A stretch of 64,000 nucleotides of DNA from Paenibacillus sp. FSL K6-1330 (lineage in GTDB: Bacteria > Bacillota > Bacilli > Paenibacillales > Paenibacillaceae). Location: positions 2,493,501 through 2,557,500 of the forward strand of contig NZ_CP150269.1 of assembly GCF_037976825.1 (NCBI RefSeq), given 5' to 3'. The notes under the pieces are model-generated. The model was not told the DNA's origin. It was given only the letters and a program-made list of their open reading frames with translations, and made no database searches. Of the stretch, positions 27,703 through 35,738 are shown piece by piece. Both the position numbers and the translations under genes were made by a program. Positions within the stretch are counted from its first letter, which is position 1, and each line of letters starts with the position of its first letter.

Positions 27703-27734
27703 AAGAACGCCCTTAACCGGGGCGTTCTTTTTTT
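27703..27734 (+). terminator. Terminator of the former ars operon
   Basis: AAGAACGCCC pairs with GGGCGTTCTT and is followed by a long T run; it directly trails the arsC remnant. Confidence 0.85.
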
Positions 27735-27879
27735 GTCAACAACGTGAAGCGGATGGTCGGAAACTGAGCTCTAATGGAGGGTCACGGATCATGTGTAATT
27801 CTTTATCCTGTGCAATGGGATAGGTCTTGAACCTTGAACCTGTTCCAACATTAAATTCAGACACAAGAGGTGGATGATA

Positions 27880-28800
27880 TTGTTCGTAGTATCCTTAAAG
27901 CACCGTTTGCTGGTATGGTCCTCATTTATCGGTATGTTCTTAGTATTGCTGGCTGGGGCGCTTGTAACTAAGACCGGTTCCGGCCTTGGGTGTGGCGATG
28001 ATTGGCCGCTTTGCAACGGGAAATTCATCCCGGCTTATACACTGGAATCCATGATTGAATATTCGCACCGGATGATAACCGGCGTGGTCGGAATTCTGGT
28101 GCTTGCCACTTATATCGTGATCCGGAAACATTACCGGGGCCATAGGGAGGCGAGTTATTATGCTGGCGGTACCTTATTGTTCACCGTGATTCAAGCTCTA
28201 ATGGGGGCCGCGGCTGTCATGTGGCCGCAGCAGCCGGCGGTCATGGCGCTTCATTTTGGAATCTCCTTGTTTGCGGTGGCCAGCAGTATGCTGCTCGTGG
28301 TATGGATGCGTGGACTCCATGGAGCACAGGATTATCGTACTAACGTTACGGTTCCGCGATCTATCCGCTTCTTGGGCTGGGGAATCTGGCTGTATAGCTG
28401 CGGAGTGGTATACCTCGGTGCCTATATCCGGCATACGGAGTCGGAGGCTGGCTGTATGGGCTGGCCGCTATGCAATGGCCAGGTCATACCGTATCTGGGC
28501 GGGGCTTCTGGCATTGTCTTTCTTCATCGGGTCGCCGCTGCGGTTTTACTCATATTGCTGATTCTTCTGCTCTTAGCTGTAAAAAATTATGAGACAAGGG
28601 TGCGTTCAACAGGTCTGACAACGCTGGTAATCGGTCTTAATCTCGTAGTGCTAGCACAAATTTTAAGCGGGGCGTGGCTGACGCTTGCCATGAACAATCA
28701 TCATATTTTTATTTTTGCAAGTCTTGTTCACAATGTGTTAGCGACCTTGCTCTTCAGCATGCTCGCGGTTTTTGGGATTCGTACATGGAAGAGAAGATGA
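27880..28800 (+). CDS. ctaA: Haem A synthase CtaA
   Basis: About 306 residues with eight hydrophobic segments. Oxidises haem O to haem A for cytochrome a-type oxidases. Visible are ALVTKTGSGLGCGDDWPLC and CMGWPLCNG (the paired-cysteine loops), EYSHRM and HRVAAA with haem-ligand His. The TTG at 27880 has GAGGTGG at good spacing; an ATG at 27874 is the alternative. It precedes the quinol oxidase genes, whose haem it would supply. Confidence 0.93.
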   Translation: MFVVSLKHRLLVWSSFIGMFLVLLAGALVTKTGSGLGCGDDWPLCNGKFIPAYTLESMIEYSHRMITGVVGILVLATYIVIRKHYRGHREASYYAGGTLLFTVIQALMGAAAVMWPQQPAVMALHFGISLFAVASSMLLVVWMRGLHGAQDYRTNVTVPRSIRFLGWGIWLYSCGVVYLGAYIRHTESEAGCMGWPLCNGQVIPYLGGASGIVFLHRVAAAVLLILLILLLLAVKNYETRVRSTGLTTLVIGLNLVVLAQILSGAWLTLAMNNHHIFIFASLVHNVLATLLFSMLAVFGIRTWKRR

Positions 28801-28952
28801 GACCTAAAGACGAAAATTCTGAATTTGTATGTGAAATTTGTTACAGAATCTTGAACTTGGCCTGCATATTTAGTGAACGAACGGCTGGTGACACCAACTG
28901 CCTTGTCAACTAAAGTAAGTCAGGACAAGTGAGCAGATTGGAGCTGAATGTA

Positions 28953-29873
28953 ATGAAACGACCCAAAACACTTCGAATCATGGGGTTAGCGGTTCTGCTG
29001 ACCATCATGCTGCTGGCCATGACCGGATGCAGCGAGAACATCATTATTTTGAATCCGAAAGGACCCATTGCCGAGCAGCAGCGTGATTTAATGATCATCT
29101 CGACCTTGCTGTGCAGCATTGTCATCGTTCCGGTGTTGATACTGACAGCTATCATCGTGTGGCGGTATCGGGACAAAAAAGGAAGAAAAGCAGCGTATAC
29201 CCCGGAGTGGGAGCATAGCACGAAGCTGGAACTGATTTGGTGGGGAATTCCCATCTTGATCATATTGACGCTGGCAATTATCACGGTCAAAGCAACGTAT
29301 GCACTGGAACCGTCGAAGCCCATTGCCTCCAGTGAGAAAGCGCTGACCGTACAGGTAACCTCCTTGAACTGGAAATGGCTGTTTCAGTATCCCGAACAGG
29401 GCATAGCCTCGGTCAATGAATTGAAGATTCCGGAGGATGTGCCTGTCCGCTTCGAAATTACGGCCGATTCGCCAATGAACTCGTTCTGGATTCCGCAGCT
29501 TGGCGGCCAGATGTACGCTATGTCGGGGATGGCGATGACACTGTATTTGCAAGCCGATGAGGCTGGGGATTATTGGGGGTCCGGCGCGAACTTTACGGGT
29601 ACGGATTTTGCAAAAATGTATTTTGACGTGGAAGCGACGTCCAAGGAGGAGTTTGACGCATGGGTGGAGGAAGTGAAGGCAGAGTCGCCCAAGCTGACAT
29701 TGGAGGGATATAAACAGCTGAGGGAGCCGTCCGCATCCGAGGTTCATACGTATTCCGCTTTTCCGGAAGGGTTGTTCGAGATGACGGTGACAAAATATGC
29801 CGCTTCCCACAACCATGGTTTGTCATGGAAAAACACGCAAAACTTCAATTTCAAGGACCAGGTGACTAGGTAA
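28953..29873 (+). CDS. qoxA: Cytochrome aa3-type quinol oxidase subunit II
   Basis: 306 residues: a lipoprotein signal with lipobox Cys26 (LAMTGC), two transmembrane helices (about 50-75 and 95-118) and a cupredoxin domain. The GCSENIIILNPKGPIA start is typical of QoxA/CyoA. The CuA ligand cluster (CxxxC) is absent, so electrons should come from menaquinol rather than cytochrome c. GGAG lies nine bases before the ATG. It heads qoxABCD-ctaB, with 14 bases to qoxB. Confidence 0.92.
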   Translation: MKRPKTLRIMGLAVLLTIMLLAMTGCSENIIILNPKGPIAEQQRDLMIISTLLCSIVIVPVLILTAIIVWRYRDKKGRKAAYTPEWEHSTKLELIWWGIPILIILTLAIITVKATYALEPSKPIASSEKALTVQVTSLNWKWLFQYPEQGIASVNELKIPEDVPVRFEITADSPMNSFWIPQLGGQMYAMSGMAMTLYLQADEAGDYWGSGANFTGTDFAKMYFDVEATSKEEFDAWVEEVKAESPKLTLEGYKQLREPSASEVHTYSAFPEGLFEMTVTKYAASHNHGLSWKNTQNFNFKDQVTR

Positions 29874-29887
29874 GGAGAGAGCTTCTA

Positions 29888-31861
29888 ATGTGGGAAAAGA
29901 TAAAAGAATTTGCTTCCGGATTTTTCGTGACGGGCGATCCGTTAATTTATGGCGCGGATGTCACCATCGTTCTAACGTTGATTGCCATTGTAAGCGGCTT
30001 GACGTACTTCAAAAAGTGGAAGTGGTTATGGCGGGATTGGCTGACCACTGTCGATCATAAAAAAATCGGCATTATGTACATTTTGTCCGCGTTCCTGATG
30101 CTGTTTCGGGGCGGAGTAGACGCGCTTCTCATGAGGGCGCAGCTGGCTATGCCGGAGCTTGATTTTTTGCCGCCGGATCATTATAACCAGATCTTCACCA
30201 CGCATGGGGTCATCATGATTCTGTTCATGGCCATGCCGTTCATGTTCGGTTTGTTTAACATCATGGTGCCGCTGCAGCTCGGAGCTAGAGATGTAGCCTA
30301 TCCGTTTCTGAATTCGCTCAGCTTCTGGCTGTTCTTCTCAGGGGCGATGCTGTTTAACCTGTCGTTTGTCATTGGTGGCTCGCCCGACGCCGGGTGGCTG
30401 GCGTATCCGCCCTATTCGGGCTCCATGTACAATCCGGGTGTAGGGCAGGACTTTTATATATGGGGAATCCAAATCTCGGGGCTCGGCAGCTTGATGACCG
30501 GGGTTAATTTCCTGGTGACGATTCTGAAAATGCGGGCGCCGGGCATGAAACTTATGAAAATGCCGATGTTTTCCTGGTCGGTCCTATCCAGCTGCATCGC
30601 CATTATATTCTCGTTTCCGATTTTGACGGCAACGCTGGCACTGCTTTTCCTGGATCGTTATGCCGGGGCGCATTTCTTCACGCTTGACGGTGGGGGGAAC
30701 CCGATGATGTATATCAACCTGATCTGGATGTGGGGACATCCTGAGGTGTATATCATTGTCCTGCCGGCTTTCGGCATATTTTCAGAGATCGTCTCCACGT
30801 TCTCGAAGAAAAAGCTGTTTGGCTACAAGTCCATGGTGTGGGCGATGATGATCATCAGCGTCCTGTCCTTTCTGGTATGGGCCCACCATTTCTTTACGAT
30901 GGGGTCGGGGGCGGACGTCAATGCTTTCTTTGCTTTAACAACCATGCTGATCGCAATCCCAACTGGCGTGAAAGTGTTCAACTGGCTGTTCACCATGTTC
31001 CGTGGAAAAATTACATTCGAAACGCCGATGTTATGGACGATTGGATTCATTCCATGTTTTATCATAGGGGGGTTGACGGGGGTTCTGTTATCCGTCGCTC
31101 CGGCGGATTTTCAGTTCCATAACAGTTACTTCCTGGTCGCGCATTTCCATCAGGTGATCATAGGGGGCGTCGTATTCGGTTACTTTGCCGGGCTGTACTA
31201 TTGGTGGCCGAAAATGTTTGGCTTCAAGCTGAACGAACGCATCGGGAAGTGGGCATTCTGGTTCTGGAACATCGGTTTCTATTGCTGCTTCATGCCGCAA
31301 TATGTGCTCGGTCTGATGGGAATGACCCGCCGGGTCGTTTCGTATAGCTGGGACAAAGATTGGTGGGAGCTGAATCTGGTGTCCACGATCGGTGCTGTGC
31401 TCATGGCGATTGCCTTTCTGTTTCAGGTTTGGCAGATCGTGGATGGGTTTAAGCACCAGGCAAAGAACCGGGATGTCACGGGGGATCCGTGGAATGGCCG
31501 TACGCTCGAGTGGTCCATTCCTTCGCCGGCACCGGTCTACAACTTTGCCGTATTGCCGAACGTCTCCCGTCAAGACGAATGGTGGGAGCAGAAACAAGCG
31601 TCAGAAGAACATCGGACCAAGAAGCAGCACCTGGAACCGATTCATATGCCTAGAAATTCCGGTGTTCCGATTGTCATGTCGGCTTTCTGGTTTATAGCAG
31701 GGTTTGGCTTCATATTCGATTGGACCGGATTTATCTATACCGGATTGGCAGGCGTGGTAGGCTGTTTACTATATCATTCCTTTAATTATGACACGGATTA
31801 TTATATTCCGGTTGACGAAATCGAGCGAACTGAAGCTGCCATAAGGAAGGTGAATATCTAA
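29888..31861 (+). CDS. qoxB: Quinol oxidase subunit I
   Basis: 657 residues; the catalytic haem-copper subunit and proton pump. Metal ligands are seen in TTHGVIMILF (haem a His), WMWGHPEVYIIVLPAFG (CuB His and cross-linked Tyr), WAHHFFTMG (CuB His pair) and VAHFHQVIIGG (haem ligands). About 14-15 transmembrane helices; length matches Bacillus QoxB. GGAGAG precedes the ATG; its stop shares one base with the qoxC start. Confidence 0.96.
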   Translation: MWEKIKEFASGFFVTGDPLIYGADVTIVLTLIAIVSGLTYFKKWKWLWRDWLTTVDHKKIGIMYILSAFLMLFRGGVDALLMRAQLAMPELDFLPPDHYNQIFTTHGVIMILFMAMPFMFGLFNIMVPLQLGARDVAYPFLNSLSFWLFFSGAMLFNLSFVIGGSPDAGWLAYPPYSGSMYNPGVGQDFYIWGIQISGLGSLMTGVNFLVTILKMRAPGMKLMKMPMFSWSVLSSCIAIIFSFPILTATLALLFLDRYAGAHFFTLDGGGNPMMYINLIWMWGHPEVYIIVLPAFGIFSEIVSTFSKKKLFGYKSMVWAMMIISVLSFLVWAHHFFTMGSGADVNAFFALTTMLIAIPTGVKVFNWLFTMFRGKITFETPMLWTIGFIPCFIIGGLTGVLLSVAPADFQFHNSYFLVAHFHQVIIGGVVFGYFAGLYYWWPKMFGFKLNERIGKWAFWFWNIGFYCCFMPQYVLGLMGMTRRVVSYSWDKDWWELNLVSTIGAVLMAIAFLFQVWQIVDGFKHQAKNRDVTGDPWNGRTLEWSIPSPAPVYNFAVLPNVSRQDEWWEQKQASEEHRTKKQHLEPIHMPRNSGVPIVMSAFWFIAGFGFIFDWTGFIYTGLAGVVGCLLYHSFNYDTDYYIPVDEIERTEAAIRKVNI

Positions 31862-32487
31862 TGGCTGAGTCCCAAATATCAGAACCCATAACTCAAGCAC
31901 ACTTGCAGGAAGAACATCAGGGTCATCCGGATATGGAGGAAGTACGAACGTTCGGCTTCTGGATTTATCTCATGACCGACGTTATTATATTCGGCACGTT
32001 GTTTGCCACCTACATTGTTCTGCAACGCAACACGGACGGAGGTCCGGGACCTGCAGACCTGTTTCAGATGGGCGGAATTATAGCCAGTACGTTCATATTG
32101 CTTGCGAGCAGTTATACTTGCGGCCTTGCGCTGCTGTCGATGCACAAGCATAACGTTAAAGGCCTCATATCCTGGCTGGCGATTACAGCCGGGCTGGGTG
32201 CCATATTTATCGGGATGGAGATTGCTGAATTCAATCATCTGGTACATGAAGGCGCGACGATAGGAACCAGCGCATTTTTATCCGCCTTCTTCACGTTGGT
32301 GGGCACGCATGGATTGCACGTATTGTTCGGACTGGTCTGGATGATCGCCCTGATCCTTCAGATCGCCAAGCGGGGAATTACCCCCGTGACCAAACGGAAG
32401 GTCAATGTGATCAGCTTGTTCTGGCATTTTCTCGATGTGGTATGGATCTTTGTATTTACAGTCGTGTACTTAATGGGGGTGAGTTAA
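31861..32487 (+). CDS. qoxC: Quinol oxidase subunit III
   Basis: 208 residues with five hydrophobic segments: FWIYLMTDVIIFGTLFATYI, TSAFLSAFFTLVGTHGLHVL and FWHFLDVVWIFVFTVVYLM. This is the family III haem-copper oxidase fold of QoxC/CyoC size. It stabilises subunit I. It overlaps the qoxB stop by one base and ends one base before qoxD. Confidence 0.95.
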   Translation: MAESQISEPITQAHLQEEHQGHPDMEEVRTFGFWIYLMTDVIIFGTLFATYIVLQRNTDGGPGPADLFQMGGIIASTFILLASSYTCGLALLSMHKHNVKGLISWLAITAGLGAIFIGMEIAEFNHLVHEGATIGTSAFLSAFFTLVGTHGLHVLFGLVWMIALILQIAKRGITPVTKRKVNVISLFWHFLDVVWIFVFTVVYLMGVS

Positions 32488-32488
32488 T

Positions 32489-32812
32489 ATGGTGCCGTCC
32501 AATACGCATCAAGCCCCGGAAGGGCACGGTTCTTTCAAATCGTATACCATCGGATTCATCTGCTCGATCATTCTGACACTTATTCCTATCATAATTGTCA
32601 TGAATGACTGGTTGGATGGAACCTGGAACACCGTTGTGTTGATGATTGCGGCCGTGCTGCAGCTCATGGTTCAGCTCTTATTCTTCATGCACTTACGTGA
32701 AGAGAATAAGCCGAGGTACAACCTGATCTCGCTGGTTCTGGGCCTGGTCATTTTGCTGGTCATCGTAGCAGGGTCCATGTGGATCATGCTGTACAACATG
32801 GTGGCTGTATGA
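32489..32812 (+). CDS. qoxD: Quinol oxidase subunit IV
   Basis: 107 residues with three transmembrane helices and the QLMVQLLFFMHLREENKPR motif of cytochrome o/aa3 subunit IV (CyoD/QoxD). An assembly subunit. GGGGGTGAG precedes the ATG; the end overlaps ctaB by four bases (ATGA). Confidence 0.94.
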   Translation: MVPSNTHQAPEGHGSFKSYTIGFICSIILTLIPIIIVMNDWLDGTWNTVVLMIAAVLQLMVQLLFFMHLREENKPRYNLISLVLGLVILLVIVAGSMWIMLYNMVAV

Positions 32813-33681
32813 GGAGACGCACCGTACTGGGAGATTGGATACAGCTCGTCAAACCGCGCATTATCCAGCTAAATCTGGTTGCAGCATTCGGAGGCTACTG
32901 GCTGGCTTCTAAATGGGTCATAGACTGGGGCTTGTTATGCTGGATGCTGCTTGGTACAACGCTAACGATGGCATCTTCCTGTATCTTCAATAATATTTGG
33001 GATCATAAATTGGACCGCAAAATGGTTCGAACGAACAGCAGGCCTCTTGCCACGGGGCGGATTCAGTTAACCCATGCCTTATGGTGTGCTCTGGTCCTTG
33101 GTATCTTAGGAGAATGGATCCTGTTCTTAAACGTGAACCGGATTGCAGGTTGGCTCGGTTTGCTGGGGATGTTCTTTTATATTGTCATATACACGATGTG
33201 GCTTAAACGGAAGTCAACCTGGAGTACCGCTGTCGGCGGCGTGTCGGGAGCGGTTCCGCCGGTTATCGGATACTGTGCCAGTACGGGAACGGTAGATATC
33301 GGAGCTGTTTTGTTATTCTGCTTGCTGTTTTTGTGGCAGCCCGCGCATTTTTGGTCGCTGGCCATCCGGCGGGTGGAGGAGTACAGAGCGGCTGGTTTTC
33401 CCTTACTTCCTGTACGAAAAGGGGTCAGGCGCACCAAGCTGCAGATGATTCCTTATGTAACGCTGCTGCTCCCAACCGTCATTTTGCTGTACGTTACCGG
33501 TTTTTCCGGTCCCGTATTCCTGATAGTGTCTGTGATCGGTGGCGTTATATGGCTATGGCATACGCTGCGCGGAATGATCGTTTCACTGGATGAACGCTGG
33601 GCCAGGACCAATTTTCTGATTTCCGTGAATTATTTGATGATTGTGTTCATTGTTATGATTCTGGACACGCCTGCGATTTAA
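32809..33681 (+). CDS. ctaB: Protohaem IX farnesyltransferase (haem O synthase)
   Basis: 290 residues, a UbiA-fold membrane prenyltransferase. Farnesylates haem B to haem O, the substrate of CtaA. The diphosphate-binding motif NNIWDHKLDRKMVRT with SRPLATG, and a second YTMWLKR region, are present. The ATG at 32809 overlaps the qoxD stop; an earlier in-frame ATG at 32779 lies within qoxD and is not preferred. Location inside the oxidase operon fits the function. Confidence 0.94.
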   Translation: MRRRTVLGDWIQLVKPRIIQLNLVAAFGGYWLASKWVIDWGLLCWMLLGTTLTMASSCIFNNIWDHKLDRKMVRTNSRPLATGRIQLTHALWCALVLGILGEWILFLNVNRIAGWLGLLGMFFYIVIYTMWLKRKSTWSTAVGGVSGAVPPVIGYCASTGTVDIGAVLLFCLLFLWQPAHFWSLAIRRVEEYRAAGFPLLPVRKGVRRTKLQMIPYVTLLLPTVILLYVTGFSGPVFLIVSVIGGVIWLWHTLRGMIVSLDERWARTNFLISVNYLMIVFIVMILDTPAI

Positions 33682-33712
33682 TGAAAAGCATTGCAAAAAC
33701 GAGGTGAGGCTT

Positions 33713-34114
33713 ATGAGGAGATTAGGGTTATTTGTCCTTTTGGCGTGTGTACTTCTGTTAGTATCGTGTTCTCCGGCTCCTGCGTCCGATCCAGAGGTTG
33801 AAGCATTGATTCAGGTTGATCTGATTTTACCGACCGGCCCGGTGGAGACCTTGCAATCGGTTCCCTTTGAGGCGCGAGTGACGCAAGGTGAAGAACCTGT
33901 AGCAGATGCGCAAGAGGTGAGTTTTGAATTCCGGCTGGTCGGTCAGGACGAACATGATTTGATTGACACTAACCATGCTGAAAACGGCAGTTACCGGATC
34001 GATAAGACATTTGAAGCGGAAGGGACCTATGAAGTGACTGCGCATGTTACGGCAAGAGGCATGCATGTGATGCCGAAGAAAGAGATCGTTGTAGGAAATC
34101 CGGGGAAAAAGTGA
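33713..34114 (+). CDS. YtkA-like domain lipoprotein
   Basis: 133 residues with a lipoprotein signal (LLLVSCS; lipid Cys19) and an immunoglobulin-like beta domain ending YEVTAHVTARGMHVMPKKEI, as in YtkA/FixH-type proteins. Members occur near cytochrome oxidase and copper-handling genes; the molecular role is not established. GAGGTGAGG precedes the ATG. It starts 31 bases after ctaB and probably shares its transcript. Confidence 0.75.
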   Translation: MRRLGLFVLLACVLLLVSCSPAPASDPEVEALIQVDLILPTGPVETLQSVPFEARVTQGEEPVADAQEVSFEFRLVGQDEHDLIDTNHAENGSYRIDKTFEAEGTYEVTAHVTARGMHVMPKKEIVVGNPGKK

Positions 34115-34151
34115 ACTTAAGGTTGCCATGATCCGGTAGGAAGGGTGGCAG

Positions 34152-34517
34152 ATGGAATTGATCCGAGAATATATATGGATTGTTGTTATGCTGGCTATGC
34201 TGACGTTGTCTGCATGCAGCGAACGGACCGAGGATGATTCGGTGCTTCGTGCCAGCATCACCACAACGGAGGATGAAGAGGCGGTTGCGCTGTACAAGAG
34301 CCAGTGCCTGTCATGCCATGCCGTCGACTTAAGCGGAAGGGTTGGCCCAAGTCTGAAGGATGTCGGGACGAGGCTATCTGAGGATCAAATCGCGGACATT
34401 GTAATGGAGGGTTATCAAGGCATGCCATCATATAAAAAGATTCTGGAGGAGAGCGAGATCAAGTCCATTGCGATGTGGCTTTCGAACATGAAGGAGGAAC
34501 AGGAGGGAGATACATGA
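34152..34517 (+). CDS. Membrane-anchored cytochrome c (c551/CccB type)
   Basis: 121 residues: a lipoprotein signal (TLSACS; Cys22) and a single class I haem c domain with CLSCH at 52-56 and a probable axial Met91 in YQGMPSYKK. Small lipoprotein cytochromes of this kind carry electrons outside the membrane. Its last four bases overlap the sco gene. Odd here because the linked oxidase appears to be quinol-type. Confidence 0.9.
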   Translation: MELIREYIWIVVMLAMLTLSACSERTEDDSVLRASITTTEDEEAVALYKSQCLSCHAVDLSGRVGPSLKDVGTRLSEDQIADIVMEGYQGMPSYKKILEESEIKSIAMWLSNMKEEQEGDT

Positions 34518-35089
34518 AAAAGATTGTGTTTATAGGCGTAATCATGGTGTTCACGTTGGTGGCAGCCGCATGCGGCAACTCTAAACCAAGTCAGCTGAGC
34601 ATTCCGATCCAGCCTTTTGAATATATCAACCAAGATGAAGAGCCGATTTCTTTAGCCGATCTGGAAGGCAAGGTATGGATCGCAGACTTTGTGTTCACGC
34701 GGTGCATTACGGTATGTCCGACCATGACCGCTAATATGGCCGAGCTGCAGCAGCGGCTGGATAACGCGGGGCTTGAAGCCACGCTGGTATCTTTTTCGGT
34801 GGATCCCGAGCGGGATGACCCTGCAGCACTGAAGAGCTATCTGAGTAAATTCGATGCGAATTTCACGAACTGGCATGCGTTAACAGGCTATTCGTTTGAA
34901 GAAATTAAAACGTTTGTGCTGCAATCCTTCAAAGCGCCTATCGCCATGGATACTGCAGCGGATCAGGTCATCCATGGGACGTCCTTCTACTTGGTTGATC
35001 CATCAGGTACGGTCGTTGCGAAGTATGATGGTAACACAGATCCTCCATATGACAAGATCCTGAAGGACGTCAAATCGCTGCTGAAGTAG
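34514..35089 (+). CDS. SCO1/SenC family copper chaperone lipoprotein
   Basis: 191 residues with lipobox Cys20 (VAAAC) and the Sco thioredoxin fold. FTRCITVCPTM holds the copper-binding Cys64 and Cys68, and IHGTSFYLVDPSG holds the third ligand His. Sco proteins load CuA in cytochrome c oxidase. AGGAGGGA lies upstream; the ATG overlaps the cytochrome c stop (ATGA), so the two are translationally coupled. Confidence 0.93.
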   Translation: MKKIVFIGVIMVFTLVAAACGNSKPSQLSIPIQPFEYINQDEEPISLADLEGKVWIADFVFTRCITVCPTMTANMAELQQRLDNAGLEATLVSFSVDPERDDPAALKSYLSKFDANFTNWHALTGYSFEEIKTFVLQSFKAPIAMDTAADQVIHGTSFYLVDPSGTVVAKYDGNTDPPYDKILKDVKSLLK

Positions 35090-35115
35090 CGGCGAATATC
35101 GTGAGGTGGAGTGAG

Positions 35116-35637
35116 ATGAACCTTATCGCTCGTTCAACATGGGTCCGAGGGCTGATTCTGGCAATTCTTCTGGCAGCCGCTGCATATGCACTCTTTCAAT
35201 CCATGATGAAGGATGGCCAGATTGCAGAGATTGGGCATGCCGCGCCTGGCTTTGAAGCGGTGAATCTTCAGGGTGAGCCGGTCCGGCTCTCCGATTATAA
35301 AGGGCAGGCCGTGCTACTGAACTTCTGGGCGTCCTGGTGCGGTCCCTGCGTGAACGAAATGCCGATTCTGAACGAAGCGTATGCACAGGAGCCAGGTGTT
35401 GAAATAATTGCCGTTAATATAGGCGAAAGCCGCGAGAAAGCAGAGGCGTTCGTTCGGAAGCATCAACTGGATATACCGATCGTGTTGGACCAACAAAATA
35501 AAATCAAAGGGAAATACGGCATAAGCGGCCTGCCGGTAACCGTGCTGATCGATGACCAAGGCAATATCGTGGATCGCGTAACTGGTGAGCTGCCAAGCCT
35601 TGAATTTATCAGAGAAATGATGGACAGGATTCGATAG
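35116..35637 (+). CDS. ResA/TlpA-type membrane-anchored thiol-disulfide oxidoreductase
   Basis: 173 residues: an N-terminal signal anchor (about 11-30) then a thioredoxin-like domain with NFWASWCGPC (Cys75/Cys78) and the cis-Pro loop SGLPVTVLID. It probably reduces apocytochrome c cysteines (ResA) or Sco cysteines outside the membrane. The ATG at 35116 follows GAGGTGGAGTGAG. Last gene of the oxidase block before the terminator. Confidence 0.88.
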   Translation: MNLIARSTWVRGLILAILLAAAAYALFQSMMKDGQIAEIGHAAPGFEAVNLQGEPVRLSDYKGQAVLLNFWASWCGPCVNEMPILNEAYAQEPGVEIIAVNIGESREKAEAFVRKHQLDIPIVLDQQNKIKGKYGISGLPVTVLIDDQGNIVDRVTGELPSLEFIREMMDRIR

Positions 35638-35658
35638 GATGGGATTTGTCGGGTTATG

Positions 35659-35693
35659 AAAAAAAGGTTAGCTTCCGGTAAGCTAACCTTTTT
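35659..35693. terminator. Bidirectional terminator between resA-like and the MocR gene
   Basis: AAAAAGGTTAGCTT pairs with AAGCTAACCTTTTT; A and T runs on either side serve both convergent genes. Confidence 0.9.
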
Positions 35694-35738
35694 CGTGATT
35701 CCGGAGAAGGGGGCTGTCCCTGTTCCTGTTGTATTGCC

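Noticed and set aside
27540..27740. Insertion sequence as cause of the ars disruption
   Set aside because: No terminal inverted repeats or transposase fragment at the junction; the pattern fits a simple deletion.
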